From assembly GCA_036275915.1 (NCBI GenBank), contig DASUCV010000004.1:726204-790203 (forward strand): a DNA stretch of 64,000 nt, read 5' to 3'. Source of the stretch: Candidatus Polarisedimenticolaceae bacterium. GTDB lineage: Bacteria > Acidobacteriota > Polarisedimenticolia > Polarisedimenticolales > DASRJG01. Both the position numbers and the translations under genes were made by a program. Shown here one piece after another: positions 9,321 through 17,008 of this stretch; within the stretch, counting starts at the first letter, position 1; each line of letters opens with the position of its first letter. The notes beneath the pieces were generated by a model, which saw only the letters and a list, made by a program, of their open reading frames with translations, was not told where the DNA came from and searched no databases.

Positions 9321-10433
9321 ATGCCCAACCTGATGCTTCTCTTCGCCGGGCTCTGGCTCGCGGTCTCGTCGCCGCACCCCCGCGCCCGCGACCTCGGCGT
9401 TCCCTTCGACGGCACGCCGGGACCGTTGAACGCGATCACCGATGTCGCCGGTGTCGAGATCGGCGAGACGACGCTGATCCGGAGCGACGGGCCCCTCTCG
9501 GTCCGCACAGGAGTCACCGCGATCCTTCCGCGCGGGAAGGCGAGCCGCGACATGGTCATGGCCGGCTGGTTTCCCTTGAACGGCAACGGCGAGCTGACCG
9601 GCACCGCGTGGCTCGACGACTCGGGGTTCTTGAACGGGCCGATCATGCTCACGAACACGCACAGCGTGGGAACAGTCCGCGACGCCGTGATCGCCTGGCG
9701 CACGCGGCAGAAGTCTCCGGACGCCGAGGACTACTGGTGGTCGCTGCCGGTCGTCGGCGAGACCGACGACAGCTTCTTGAACGACATGAACGGGTTCCAC
9801 GTCAAGGCGCCGGACGTCTTCCATGCGATCGAGACCGCCGCGCCGGGTCCGGTCGCGGAGGGGAGCGTCGGCGGCGGCACGGGAACCGTCTGCTTTGAGT
9901 TCAAGGGCGGGATCGGCACGGCGTCGCGGCGCGTGAAGGCGGGCGGCGGGTCGTACACCGTCGGCGTGCTCCTCCAGTGCAATTGCGGGCTGCGCCCGCA
10001 GCTCACGATCGCAGGCGTGCCGGTCGGTCGCGAGATCCCCGAGAGCCCCGCCTACGAGCACGAGGCGGGCTCGATCCTCGTCGTCCTCGCGACCGACGCG
10101 CCGCTCCTCCCGCAGCAGCTCAAGCGGCTCGCGCGCCGCGGCGCCATGGGACTCGCACGCACCGGCAGTATCAGCGGCAACGGCTCGGGAGATCTCTTCA
10201 TCGCTTTCACGACGGCGAACGTCGCCGATCGCTCGAGCGGTGCTCCCCTCACGGCGAAGTACCTCCCGAACGGCGAGCTCGACCCGCTCTTCGCGGCCGC
10301 GGCGCAGGCGACGGAGGAGGCGGTCGTCAACGCGCTCGTCGCCGCGGACACGATGAAGGGGCAGGGCGGCCACGTCGCAATCGGCCTCGACCACGACAAG
10401 CTGAAGGCGGCGCTGGCGAAGTACCGCAGGTGA
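9321..10433 (+). CDS. P1/S58-family aminopeptidase (DmpA-like), exported
   Basis: A 370-residue N-terminal-nucleophile peptidase related to Ochrobactrum DmpA and beta-peptidyl aminopeptidases. These precursors cut themselves between Gly and Ser to give alpha and beta chains. Here the site is G250-S251 in HEAGSILVVLATDAPLL, and the downstream ARTGSISGNGSGDLFIAF segment is the second family signature. The predicted beta chain is about 120 residues, as in DmpA. A hydrophobic N-terminus (residues 3-17) looks like a signal peptide, so the enzyme probably works outside the cytoplasm. ATG 9321 is preceded by an AT-rich GATAAG. Its stop overlaps the GTG of the acyl-CoA ligase. Confidence 0.9.
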   Translation: MPNLMLLFAGLWLAVSSPHPRARDLGVPFDGTPGPLNAITDVAGVEIGETTLIRSDGPLSVRTGVTAILPRGKASRDMVMAGWFPLNGNGELTGTAWLDDSGFLNGPIMLTNTHSVGTVRDAVIAWRTRQKSPDAEDYWWSLPVVGETDDSFLNDMNGFHVKAPDVFHAIETAAPGPVAEGSVGGGTGTVCFEFKGGIGTASRRVKAGGGSYTVGVLLQCNCGLRPQLTIAGVPVGREIPESPAYEHEAGSILVVLATDAPLLPQQLKRLARRGAMGLARTGSISGNGSGDLFIAFTTANVADRSSGAPLTAKYLPNGELDPLFAAAAQATEEAVVNALVAADTMKGQGGHVAIGLDHDKLKAALAKYRR

Positions 10434-11824
10434 GAGCGTTCCTCGATCGCGCCTGCGCGCGGCGCCCCGAGGCACCGTTCCTCCGTTTCCGCGGCAGCAC
10501 GTGGAGCTACGCCGATCTCCGCGCGATCACGGACGGCGTCGCCGCGGAGCTGCTCGCGCTCGGCTTCGCACCCGGCGACCGGCTCGCCATGCGCCTCCCG
10601 ACGTCACCGGCGCACGTCTTCCTCTGGCTTGCGACGGCGAAGGCGGGGATCGTCTCGTGCCCGATCGCGGTCGATCTCGCCCCGCCGGAGGTCGAAGCCA
10701 CGCTCGCGCATCTCGATCCACGGGGAAGCATCGATCCGTCGGGGACACTGACGATCGGCGGGACGCGCGCCGGCACGCTTGACGCGCTGCTGGCCTCTCG
10801 GCGCACCCTCGCAAGCGTCGAGCCGGATGGGATCGCGACGATCCTCACGACGTCGGGGACGACCGGAGCGCCGAAGGCGGCGATGCTTTCGCACCGGATG
10901 GCGGTGCTCACCGGCGAGGGTTTCACGACGTGGCTCGGCCTCGGCGAGGGCGACCGGCTCTTCACCTGCCTACCGCTCTCGCACGTCAACGCGCGCTTCT
11001 ACTCGTGCCTCGGCGCGATCGCCGCCGGCGCGTCCCTCGCCGTCGAAGAGCGATTCTCCGCCTCACGCTTCTGGGCCTGGATGAAGGAGAGCGGCGCCAC
11101 GGAGGTCAACGTAATCGGCGCGATGCTCAGGATCCTCCTCGAGCGCGAGCCGTCACCTGAGGACCGCGATCACGGCCTCCGGCTCGTCTACGGAGCGCTC
11201 GCGCTCGGAGAGCGCGACCACCTCGCGTTCGAGCGCCGCTTCGGCGTGAAGCTCGTGATCGGCTACGGGCTCACGGAGAGCACGTTCGGCTTCATTCATC
11301 CGCAGGGCCGGCCGTGCGACCTCGCGTCGATGGGCGAGCCCCGCGGCGGCACCGAGGTCAAGCTCGTCGACGGCGAGATCTGGCTCAGAAACCCAGCGAC
11401 CTTCTCCGGCTACTTCCGCGACGACGCGGCGACGCGCGAGGCGGTGACGGACGAGGGCTGGCTCAAGACGGGCGATCTCGCGACGGTGGACGCACGCGGC
11501 GCCTACACCTTCGCCGGACGCAAGAAGCTCGTCATCCGGCGCCGCGGCGAGAACTTGACGCCCGCCGAGGTCGAATCGGTCCTCGAGCGCCACCCGGCGA
11601 TTCTCGAGGCTGCGGTCGTCGGCGTCCCGTCCCCCGTCGGCGAGGACGACGTCCAGGCGTGCATCGTCTTCCGTCCCGGTCTTCGCGCCGGCGAGGAGGA
11701 GCTCGCCGCGCACTGCGCCACGCATCTCGCGCCGTTCAAGGTGCCGACGCGGTGGCGCGTGATGGATGCGCTGCCGCGCACGCCGACACAGCGCATCGCC
11801 TATCACCTGCTGCGCGGAAGCTAG
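10430..11824 (+). CDS. AMP-forming acyl-CoA synthetase/ligase
   Basis: A 464-residue ANL-superfamily enzyme, short because the N-terminal domain begins almost at the start. Motif A3 reads TTSGTTGAPKAAM, A5 YGLTES, A7 GWLKTGD and A8 RKKLVIRRRGENLTPAEVE. At the A10 position, where the catalytic Lys normally lies in a PxxGK-type motif, the sequence is RTPTQRI, with Arg (about residue 455) instead of Lys. CaiC-like and some fatty-acyl ligases have TPT-x-[KR] here, so a carnitine/short- or medium-chain acyl substrate is possible but unproven. GTG 10430 overlaps the peptidase stop. The gene ends in CTAG shared with the convergent transglutaminase gene. Confidence 0.85.
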   Translation: MRAFLDRACARRPEAPFLRFRGSTWSYADLRAITDGVAAELLALGFAPGDRLAMRLPTSPAHVFLWLATAKAGIVSCPIAVDLAPPEVEATLAHLDPRGSIDPSGTLTIGGTRAGTLDALLASRRTLASVEPDGIATILTTSGTTGAPKAAMLSHRMAVLTGEGFTTWLGLGEGDRLFTCLPLSHVNARFYSCLGAIAAGASLAVEERFSASRFWAWMKESGATEVNVIGAMLRILLEREPSPEDRDHGLRLVYGALALGERDHLAFERRFGVKLVIGYGLTESTFGFIHPQGRPCDLASMGEPRGGTEVKLVDGEIWLRNPATFSGYFRDDAATREAVTDEGWLKTGDLATVDARGAYTFAGRKKLVIRRRGENLTPAEVESVLERHPAILEAAVVGVPSPVGEDDVQACIVFRPGLRAGEEELAAHCATHLAPFKVPTRWRVMDALPRTPTQRIAYHLLRGS

Positions 11825-13767
11825 GGGGCGAGCGCGATGCCCGGCGCGGCCGCCTTGCTTGCCGCCGACCAGAACTGCCTGAGTTCGGCGAACGCCGCCG
11901 GCTCGAACCGCGTGCGGCTCAGGGTCGCGGTCCAGACGCCGTTCACCGATCCGCCTGAGCGGCCGAAGGTGCTCTCGACCGCCCATCCGTCTCCCGCGAG
12001 CTTCTGTGCCGTGGGAATCGACGCGGCGTCGGGCAGGCCCTTCACCGTCGTCTCGCGGCGCAGCTCGACCGGGTAGGGATAGAGCACCGGCAGCGTGCGA
12101 CGAGTCAACGGCACGCGGTCGATGTCGTACGTGGCCCCCGGAAAGAGCCAGTAGGCGTTCTCCTGGAGCGACGGCGCCCCGGAGGGGAGCGCGAGGCTGA
12201 TCGTCTCGACGAAGGCGCCGTCCTTGTCCTCCGCCGTCACCGCGTAGTCCTTCACCTCCGCACCGGGCCACGCCTTGCGGATCTCCGACTCGGCGGCCTC
12301 CCGGCGGTCCTTGAAGGACCTCGCGTTGCGGTCGCGCTCGCGTTCGGCAGGGCCCCCGTAGAACCGCGACACGCGCGTGACGGCCACCGAATGGCCGGCG
12401 TCGATCGTGACCGTGTCGGTGCGCATGATGCGATGCCAGTCCGGCTTCGCCGCGGGGAGCGTGACGAGAACGCCCTTTCCGTCGACGACGAGGAGTCCCG
12501 TCTTCCCCGCGAGATTGTCGGGAAGCGTCCCCGGCCACGCCCGCTCGTCGGTCGCGTCGAGGACGAGGAGAGTGCCCGCGGGCGGCGCCTCCACGATTCC
12601 GGAGGCGATCTCCGGCGGAACGGCGGCGTCCTTCGGCCATGCGACGGCGATGACGAAATGATCGAACGATCCGAGCGCGGGGACGTCGGGAGCGACGGTG
12701 TACGGGTTCGTCGCGTGGATCAGGACCGGGTACGACGCGTAGCCCGCGACGGCGAGCGCCGCGCGCAGGAGCGTCCCCTTGTCCTTGCAGTCGCCGTAGA
12801 GCCCCTTGAGCACGTCGGCGGCGAAGTGCGGCTGGTAGCCGCCGATCCCCACCTCGCGCGCCACGTAGCGCACACGGTCGCGCACGAGGAGCGTGACCGC
12901 GCGGATGCGATCGAGCGGCGCCGGACCGGCTTGCGCCAGGGCCTTCTCGACCGCCGCTTTGATGTCGTCGCTCGCGGCGTCCCGGCCGCTCGCGAGCTGC
13001 TGATACCAGCCGCCGACGGCGCTCCAGTCGGCGAACGCCGGGCTCGACGCTGTCGTGCCGCTCGGCGGCACGAACGCAAGAACGAGGCGAGGCCCGAGGT
13101 CGGTGGGAACGGGGGCGAGCGCGTCCTCACGCTGCGGCATGAGATCGCGCTGCTCGAACGTGAAGACGTTCCCGTCGCGCGCCGGTGCGGGGCCGGCCGC
13201 CGGAAGCCACGAGTGCTTGAGCCCCCAGCCCGCCGGCAGCTCGACGGAGTAGCGTGCGAGCGCGATCGGCGAGCCGTCGTAGAACGACTCGACGTCGGTG
13301 AGCGCGTAGGGATGGCTCTCGGCTTCGAACTCGTAGATGAGGAGGCTCCCCCGCTTGATCCCCTCGAGGGCGACGACGCGCGCCTTCGCGTCGGTCAGGA
13401 ATTCTTGCGAGAGCGTCAGGTCGATCGCGCCGCCGGTGTTGCGCTCGGCGTGCTCGCCGGGCGGCACGTGCCAGCCCTTCGACTTCTTGACCTTCGTCGT
13501 GTCGTCGAAGGCGAACGATCCGAAGGTGCGATCGTCGACGCGGTTGCTCAGAACCTGGATCACCTTTCGCCGCCGCACGCGCCATGTCGTGCCGTCGGGC
13601 GACACGACGATGCTCGTCTCGAGGAGGAGCGTACGTTGCGGCCAGTCGGGCACGCCGTCGGGCAACGCGGGAGCGGGCACGGTCACGGCCTTCGCCCAGT
13701 CGGGGATCCCCGCGTCGGCCCTGAACGCGAGGCCGAGGACGCATGCGGCGAGGAAGAGTCGTCTCAC
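11821..13767 (-). CDS. Exported DUF3857/transglutaminase-like protein, catalytic triad intact
   Basis: A 648-residue secreted or periplasmic protein: signal peptide (to about residue 19, FRADA-GI), DUF3857 domain (about 45-220), a transglutaminase core (about 285-410), and a C-terminal beta domain. The core has a full papain-like triad: C327 in GLYGDCKDK, H370 in SFDHFVIAV, D404 in LLVLDATDE. Family members are annotated as transglutaminase-like but their substrates are unknown; amide cleavage or cross-linking of envelope protein or peptide is possible. GTG 13767 overlaps the stop of the upstream homologue (GTGA), so the two proteins are made together. Ends in CTAG shared with the acyl-CoA ligase. 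Confidence 0.88.
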   Translation of the reverse strand: MRRLFLAACVLGLAFRADAGIPDWAKAVTVPAPALPDGVPDWPQRTLLLETSIVVSPDGTTWRVRRRKVIQVLSNRVDDRTFGSFAFDDTTKVKKSKGWHVPPGEHAERNTGGAIDLTLSQEFLTDAKARVVALEGIKRGSLLIYEFEAESHPYALTDVESFYDGSPIALARYSVELPAGWGLKHSWLPAAGPAPARDGNVFTFEQRDLMPQREDALAPVPTDLGPRLVLAFVPPSGTTASSPAFADWSAVGGWYQQLASGRDAASDDIKAAVEKALAQAGPAPLDRIRAVTLLVRDRVRYVAREVGIGGYQPHFAADVLKGLYGDCKDKGTLLRAALAVAGYASYPVLIHATNPYTVAPDVPALGSFDHFVIAVAWPKDAAVPPEIASGIVEAPPAGTLLVLDATDERAWPGTLPDNLAGKTGLLVVDGKGVLVTLPAAKPDWHRIMRTDTVTIDAGHSVAVTRVSRFYGGPAERERDRNARSFKDRREAAESEIRKAWPGAEVKDYAVTAEDKDGAFVETISLALPSGAPSLQENAYWLFPGATYDIDRVPLTRRTLPVLYPYPVELRRETTVKGLPDAASIPTAQKLAGDGWAVESTFGRSGGSVNGVWTATLSRTRFEPAAFAELRQFWSAASKAAAPGIALAP

Positions 13768-15734
13768 GGCTTCCCCCCTTGGCGCTCGAACGCGAGCATC
13801 GTCTGATCGGCCTTGCGGACGCTCGCGAAGTACGCGCGGAGGCCGTCGTACTCGGGCGGCTTCGCGATGAGGACGGTCAGGGCGAACGCGCGATCGACGT
13901 GATAACCGGTCGCGGTCTTCGTGACGGAGAGCTGATAGCGGCCGTACTGCGAGTCGAGCGTCACCGGCGCCGGCGGATCCTTCGGGACGAAGCCGTGCGG
14001 CGCCTCCACGTCGATCGCGAGGATGTCGAGCTTCGGATAGTCGAAGATGATCGGGTGAACCCGCTTCGCGGCGGGAAAGTCGGGAGTCTCCGGCCACCAC
14101 GGGCCGCTCATCGGGAGGCTGTAGCGCGCGATCGCGCCGTCGAGATTCGTGTCGGACATCTCGAGGTCGCAGGCGATCTGGAACGGTCCGGAAGCCTCGG
14201 TGAGACCCGGCAGCTCCGCCGCGGTCACCTCGCTGCGGCCCTCGGCGCCGCAGATCTCGTCGAGCTTCTCCTTCCTCTCGCGCGTGTCGAGGTCGCGCAG
14301 CCAGATCCGGAAGCCGGTGCCGTAGGCGCCGATCGCGGTCCGCGACCACTGGGCGACCATCGATTCGTTGTCGTCCGAGAACTTCAGCTTGACGTGCGTG
14401 TCCGCGCGGTTCAGCGCCGGCGACGTCGGCGGGATGAGCACCGAGCCGCTGCCCTTCGGCGTGCAGAGGAGCGCATTCGCGCCGGTCGCGCGCCAGGGCA
14501 CCTCGCCGTAAGGGAGGGTCGAGCCGGCATCGACGAAGACGAGCTTGCCGTCCGGCTCGCCGGGGGCGCGAACGGCGACGAACGAGTAGCCGAACTGCTC
14601 GAACGTCTTGAGCGCCTTGTTCCAGTACCGGTCGGTCCGGTCGACCGCGAAGACCACGTCCGCCTCGGCGCCGAGCGCGCGCGCCATCCCCGCGAAGAGG
14701 TAGTCGAGCTGGCGCGGCGATCCTTCCTTCGCCCTGAGGACCGTCTTGGCGTTGTACGCGTCGTTGTTTTTGCGGTCCTCCGCCTCTGCCTCCTCGGCGC
14801 TCTTGAGGAGCGTGTTCTTCACGTTCGCGCCGATCCAGTCGTACGCGGCGCGGAGCTTGTCTTCGAGCGGCGCCGACTGAGGGAGCTTCAAGCCTTCGAG
14901 CACCTCGCGGATCGCGCCGCCGTTGCCGATGAACGACTTGAGCTGGGTCTCCATCCGCTTGGCGCGCAGGTCCCAGTACTCCTGCGCCGTCGGATCGGCG
15001 GTCGTGTAGTAGAAGATCACGGAGGCGCGCGCCTCGTGGTCCGGGGGCATCTTCGGCTCGATGGGGACCGTGTCCAGGTCGTGGCCGGTCACGAGGACCG
15101 AGCCGGAGTCGTGCTTGGCGCCGATGGGGAGCCCCTCCGCGCGCGACAGCACGTACGCGGCCGGATAGTACTTGCTCGGCACCCAGCGGTAGCGGAACGC
15201 GCGTACCGGCCAGTCGGTCTGGAGGAAGACGTGCGTCATCTGCTGGAACCCGTCCTGCTCGATGAGGTAGCCGTAGTCGATGACGCAGCCCGGCACGACC
15301 CCCGGGAGCGAGCCGCGAAGCTCGCGGAAGTCAGCGCTGCTCGTCTTTGCCACCGACTGGCTCTTCAGCTCGTCCTCGCGCAGCTCGAGGACGTTCCCGT
15401 CCGGCAGGATCGTGCGCCCCCACCACTTCTTCAGGCTCGAGTTCCCCTTCTCGAACGGGATCGCCACGTCGGCGAGGCCCCGTCCCTCGGCGGAGAGGAT
15501 CTTCGCGCGGACGTGCCGGCCGATCTGCGAGTTGGTGCCGTGATTGTCGTCGCGCTCGGTCTCGTCGATCAGGATGACCCCGTGCTGGATCCCCTTCGCC
15601 GGATCGGCGGCGATCTCTTTCTCGGGCCCCGACATCGCGATGGAACCGGGGCTGATCTCGATGTCGGTGGTCGTTCCTGCGAACGAAGGCAACGCCGTCA
15701 CCAGGACGGCGAAGAGGACGGCGGCGGCTTTCAT
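13764..15734 (-). CDS. Exported DUF3857/transglutaminase-fold protein, degenerate active site
   Basis: A 656-residue paralogue of its downstream neighbour. A signal peptide (to about residue 19, LPSFA-GT) is followed by a DUF3857 domain (about 50-240), a transglutaminase-like region (about 285-410) and a C-terminal beta domain ending in FERQGGKP. At the place of the neighbour's GDCKDK it reads GSPRQL, so the nucleophilic Cys is Pro340; the His position reads GYSFVAV instead of DHFVIAV. It therefore looks like a pseudoenzyme. Coupled translation with the intact homologue suggests a heteromeric or regulatory relationship, which is an inference. It is preceded by the aminotransferase stop only 11 bases upstream. 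Confidence 0.85.
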   Translation of the reverse strand: MKAAAVLFAVLVTALPSFAGTTTDIEISPGSIAMSGPEKEIAADPAKGIQHGVILIDETERDDNHGTNSQIGRHVRAKILSAEGRGLADVAIPFEKGNSSLKKWWGRTILPDGNVLELREDELKSQSVAKTSSADFRELRGSLPGVVPGCVIDYGYLIEQDGFQQMTHVFLQTDWPVRAFRYRWVPSKYYPAAYVLSRAEGLPIGAKHDSGSVLVTGHDLDTVPIEPKMPPDHEARASVIFYYTTADPTAQEYWDLRAKRMETQLKSFIGNGGAIREVLEGLKLPQSAPLEDKLRAAYDWIGANVKNTLLKSAEEAEAEDRKNNDAYNAKTVLRAKEGSPRQLDYLFAGMARALGAEADVVFAVDRTDRYWNKALKTFEQFGYSFVAVRAPGEPDGKLVFVDAGSTLPYGEVPWRATGANALLCTPKGSGSVLIPPTSPALNRADTHVKLKFSDDNESMVAQWSRTAIGAYGTGFRIWLRDLDTRERKEKLDEICGAEGRSEVTAAELPGLTEASGPFQIACDLEMSDTNLDGAIARYSLPMSGPWWPETPDFPAAKRVHPIIFDYPKLDILAIDVEAPHGFVPKDPPAPVTLDSQYGRYQLSVTKTATGYHVDRAFALTVLIAKPPEYDGLRAYFASVRKADQTMLAFERQGGKP

Positions 15735-15745
15735 GACCCCCCCCT

Positions 15746-17008
15746 TCAGGACAGCGCGCCGATCAGCTCCGACACCGTACCGAGTCCCCCTGCGAGATCG
15801 TTCTCCTCGATGCACAGAGGAGGCGCGACGAAGACGAAGTTCCAGCGCGTGGACAAATGGATACCACGAGCCAGGGCGTCGTGCGCCAGTTTCTTCGCGA
15901 CATGTTCGGTCGTGAGGCCCGAGAGCTCGATGACCCCGTAGAGGCCGAGGCTGCGGACGTCGCCGACGGCCCCGTGCTTCGCAATCGCCGCGAGGCGCTC
16001 GGCGAGGAAGAGGTCGAGGCGGTCGGACCGCTCGACGAGCCCTTCCTCCTTCATCACCTCGAGGGTCGCGAGCCCGGCCGCGAGCGAGACGGGGTGCGCT
16101 GCGTGGGTGAGACCCGTGACCAGGGGATTCTTCTCGAAGTGCGCCGCGATCCGCTCGCTCACCGCGACGGCCCCGAGTGGTGCGTGGCCGCTCGTGATCG
16201 CCTTCCCCATCGTGATCATGTCGGGCGTCACGCCCCAGCGCTCGAACGCGAACCACCGCCCGGTGCGGCCGAACCCGGTGAGCACCTCGTCGAAGATCAG
16301 GAGGATCCCGTGGCGGTCGCAGATCTCGCGCAGGCGCGGCAGATACTCGGGAGGTCCCCAGAAGGCGCCGTTCGTGCCCACGACCGGCTCGACGAGGACC
16401 GCGGCGATCGTGCCGGGCCCTTCCGCGCGGATCACCTCGTCGACGTGGTCGATGCACGGCCGCCGGCATGTGTCGGGCGTCCAGCCGAACGGGCAGCGGT
16501 AGCAGTAGGGGTCGAGGACGCGCACGACCCCGGGTATCACCGGCTCGAACGGGAGGCGGCGCGGGTCGCCGGTCGCCGCGAGCGCGCCGAGCGTCGCGCC
16601 GTGGTAGCTGCGGTGGCGGGTCACGATCTTCGGCCGGCCGGTGACGAGGCGCGCGATCTTGATCGCGTGCTCGTTCGCGTCGGCGCCGCCGAGCGTGAAG
16701 AGGAACTTGCCGAGACCGTCGGGCACGACGGAGGCGAGCGCTTCTCCGTACCGGCCGCGGATCTCCGTCGCCATCGCGGGACCTGCGGCGGGCAGCGTCG
16801 CCGCCTGCGCCGCGATCGCCGCGGCGATCTTCGGGTGGTGGAGCGCCGCGGAGGCGTTCATCACGAGCGACGCGAGATCGAGGATGCGGCGGCCCTTCCC
16901 GTCCGTGAAGTGCGCCCGCTCCGCGGAGACGATCTCGATCGGATCGAGCCCGCCCTGCGCCGACCAGGTGAAGAGTGTGTGGCGGAGGCTCTTCTCCGCC
17001 CCGGTCAT
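15746..17008 (-). CDS. Class III PLP-dependent aminotransferase (omega-amino acid type)
   Basis: A 420-residue fold-type-I transaminase. PLP lysine is K269 in MGKAITSGHAPLG; D240 in LIFDEVLTGFGRTG contacts the pyridine nitrogen; the dimer-related TLTHAAHPVSLAAGLA-like segment follows. Residues 169-185 hold four cysteines (CYRCPFG then C8xC-type spacing, ending DTCRRPC), a cluster also seen in some omega-aminotransferases. The ATG overlaps the stop of the aldehyde dehydrogenase, so they form one unit: the transaminase would make a semialdehyde that the dehydrogenase oxidises. Given the dehydrogenase type, ornithine to glutamate-semialdehyde is attractive, but lysine, GABA or other omega-amines cannot be excluded. 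Confidence 0.85.
   Translation of the reverse strand: MTGAEKSLRHTLFTWSAQGGLDPIEIVSAERAHFTDGKGRRILDLASLVMNASAALHHPKIAAAIAAQAATLPAAGPAMATEIRGRYGEALASVVPDGLGKFLFTLGGADANEHAIKIARLVTGRPKIVTRHRSYHGATLGALAATGDPRRLPFEPVIPGVVRVLDPYCYRCPFGWTPDTCRRPCIDHVDEVIRAEGPGTIAAVLVEPVVGTNGAFWGPPEYLPRLREICDRHGILLIFDEVLTGFGRTGRWFAFERWGVTPDMITMGKAITSGHAPLGAVAVSERIAAHFEKNPLVTGLTHAAHPVSLAAGLATLEVMKEEGLVERSDRLDLFLAERLAAIAKHGAVGDVRSLGLYGVIELSGLTTEHVAKKLAHDALARGIHLSTRWNFVFVAPPLCIEENDLAGGLGTVSELIGALS

Noticed and set aside
13764-15734. Loss of the Cys in the first transglutaminase protein as a sequencing error
   Set aside because: Both Cys and His positions are changed in a long intact frame, and the rest of the protein is regular, so the degeneracy is real rather than a single-base error.
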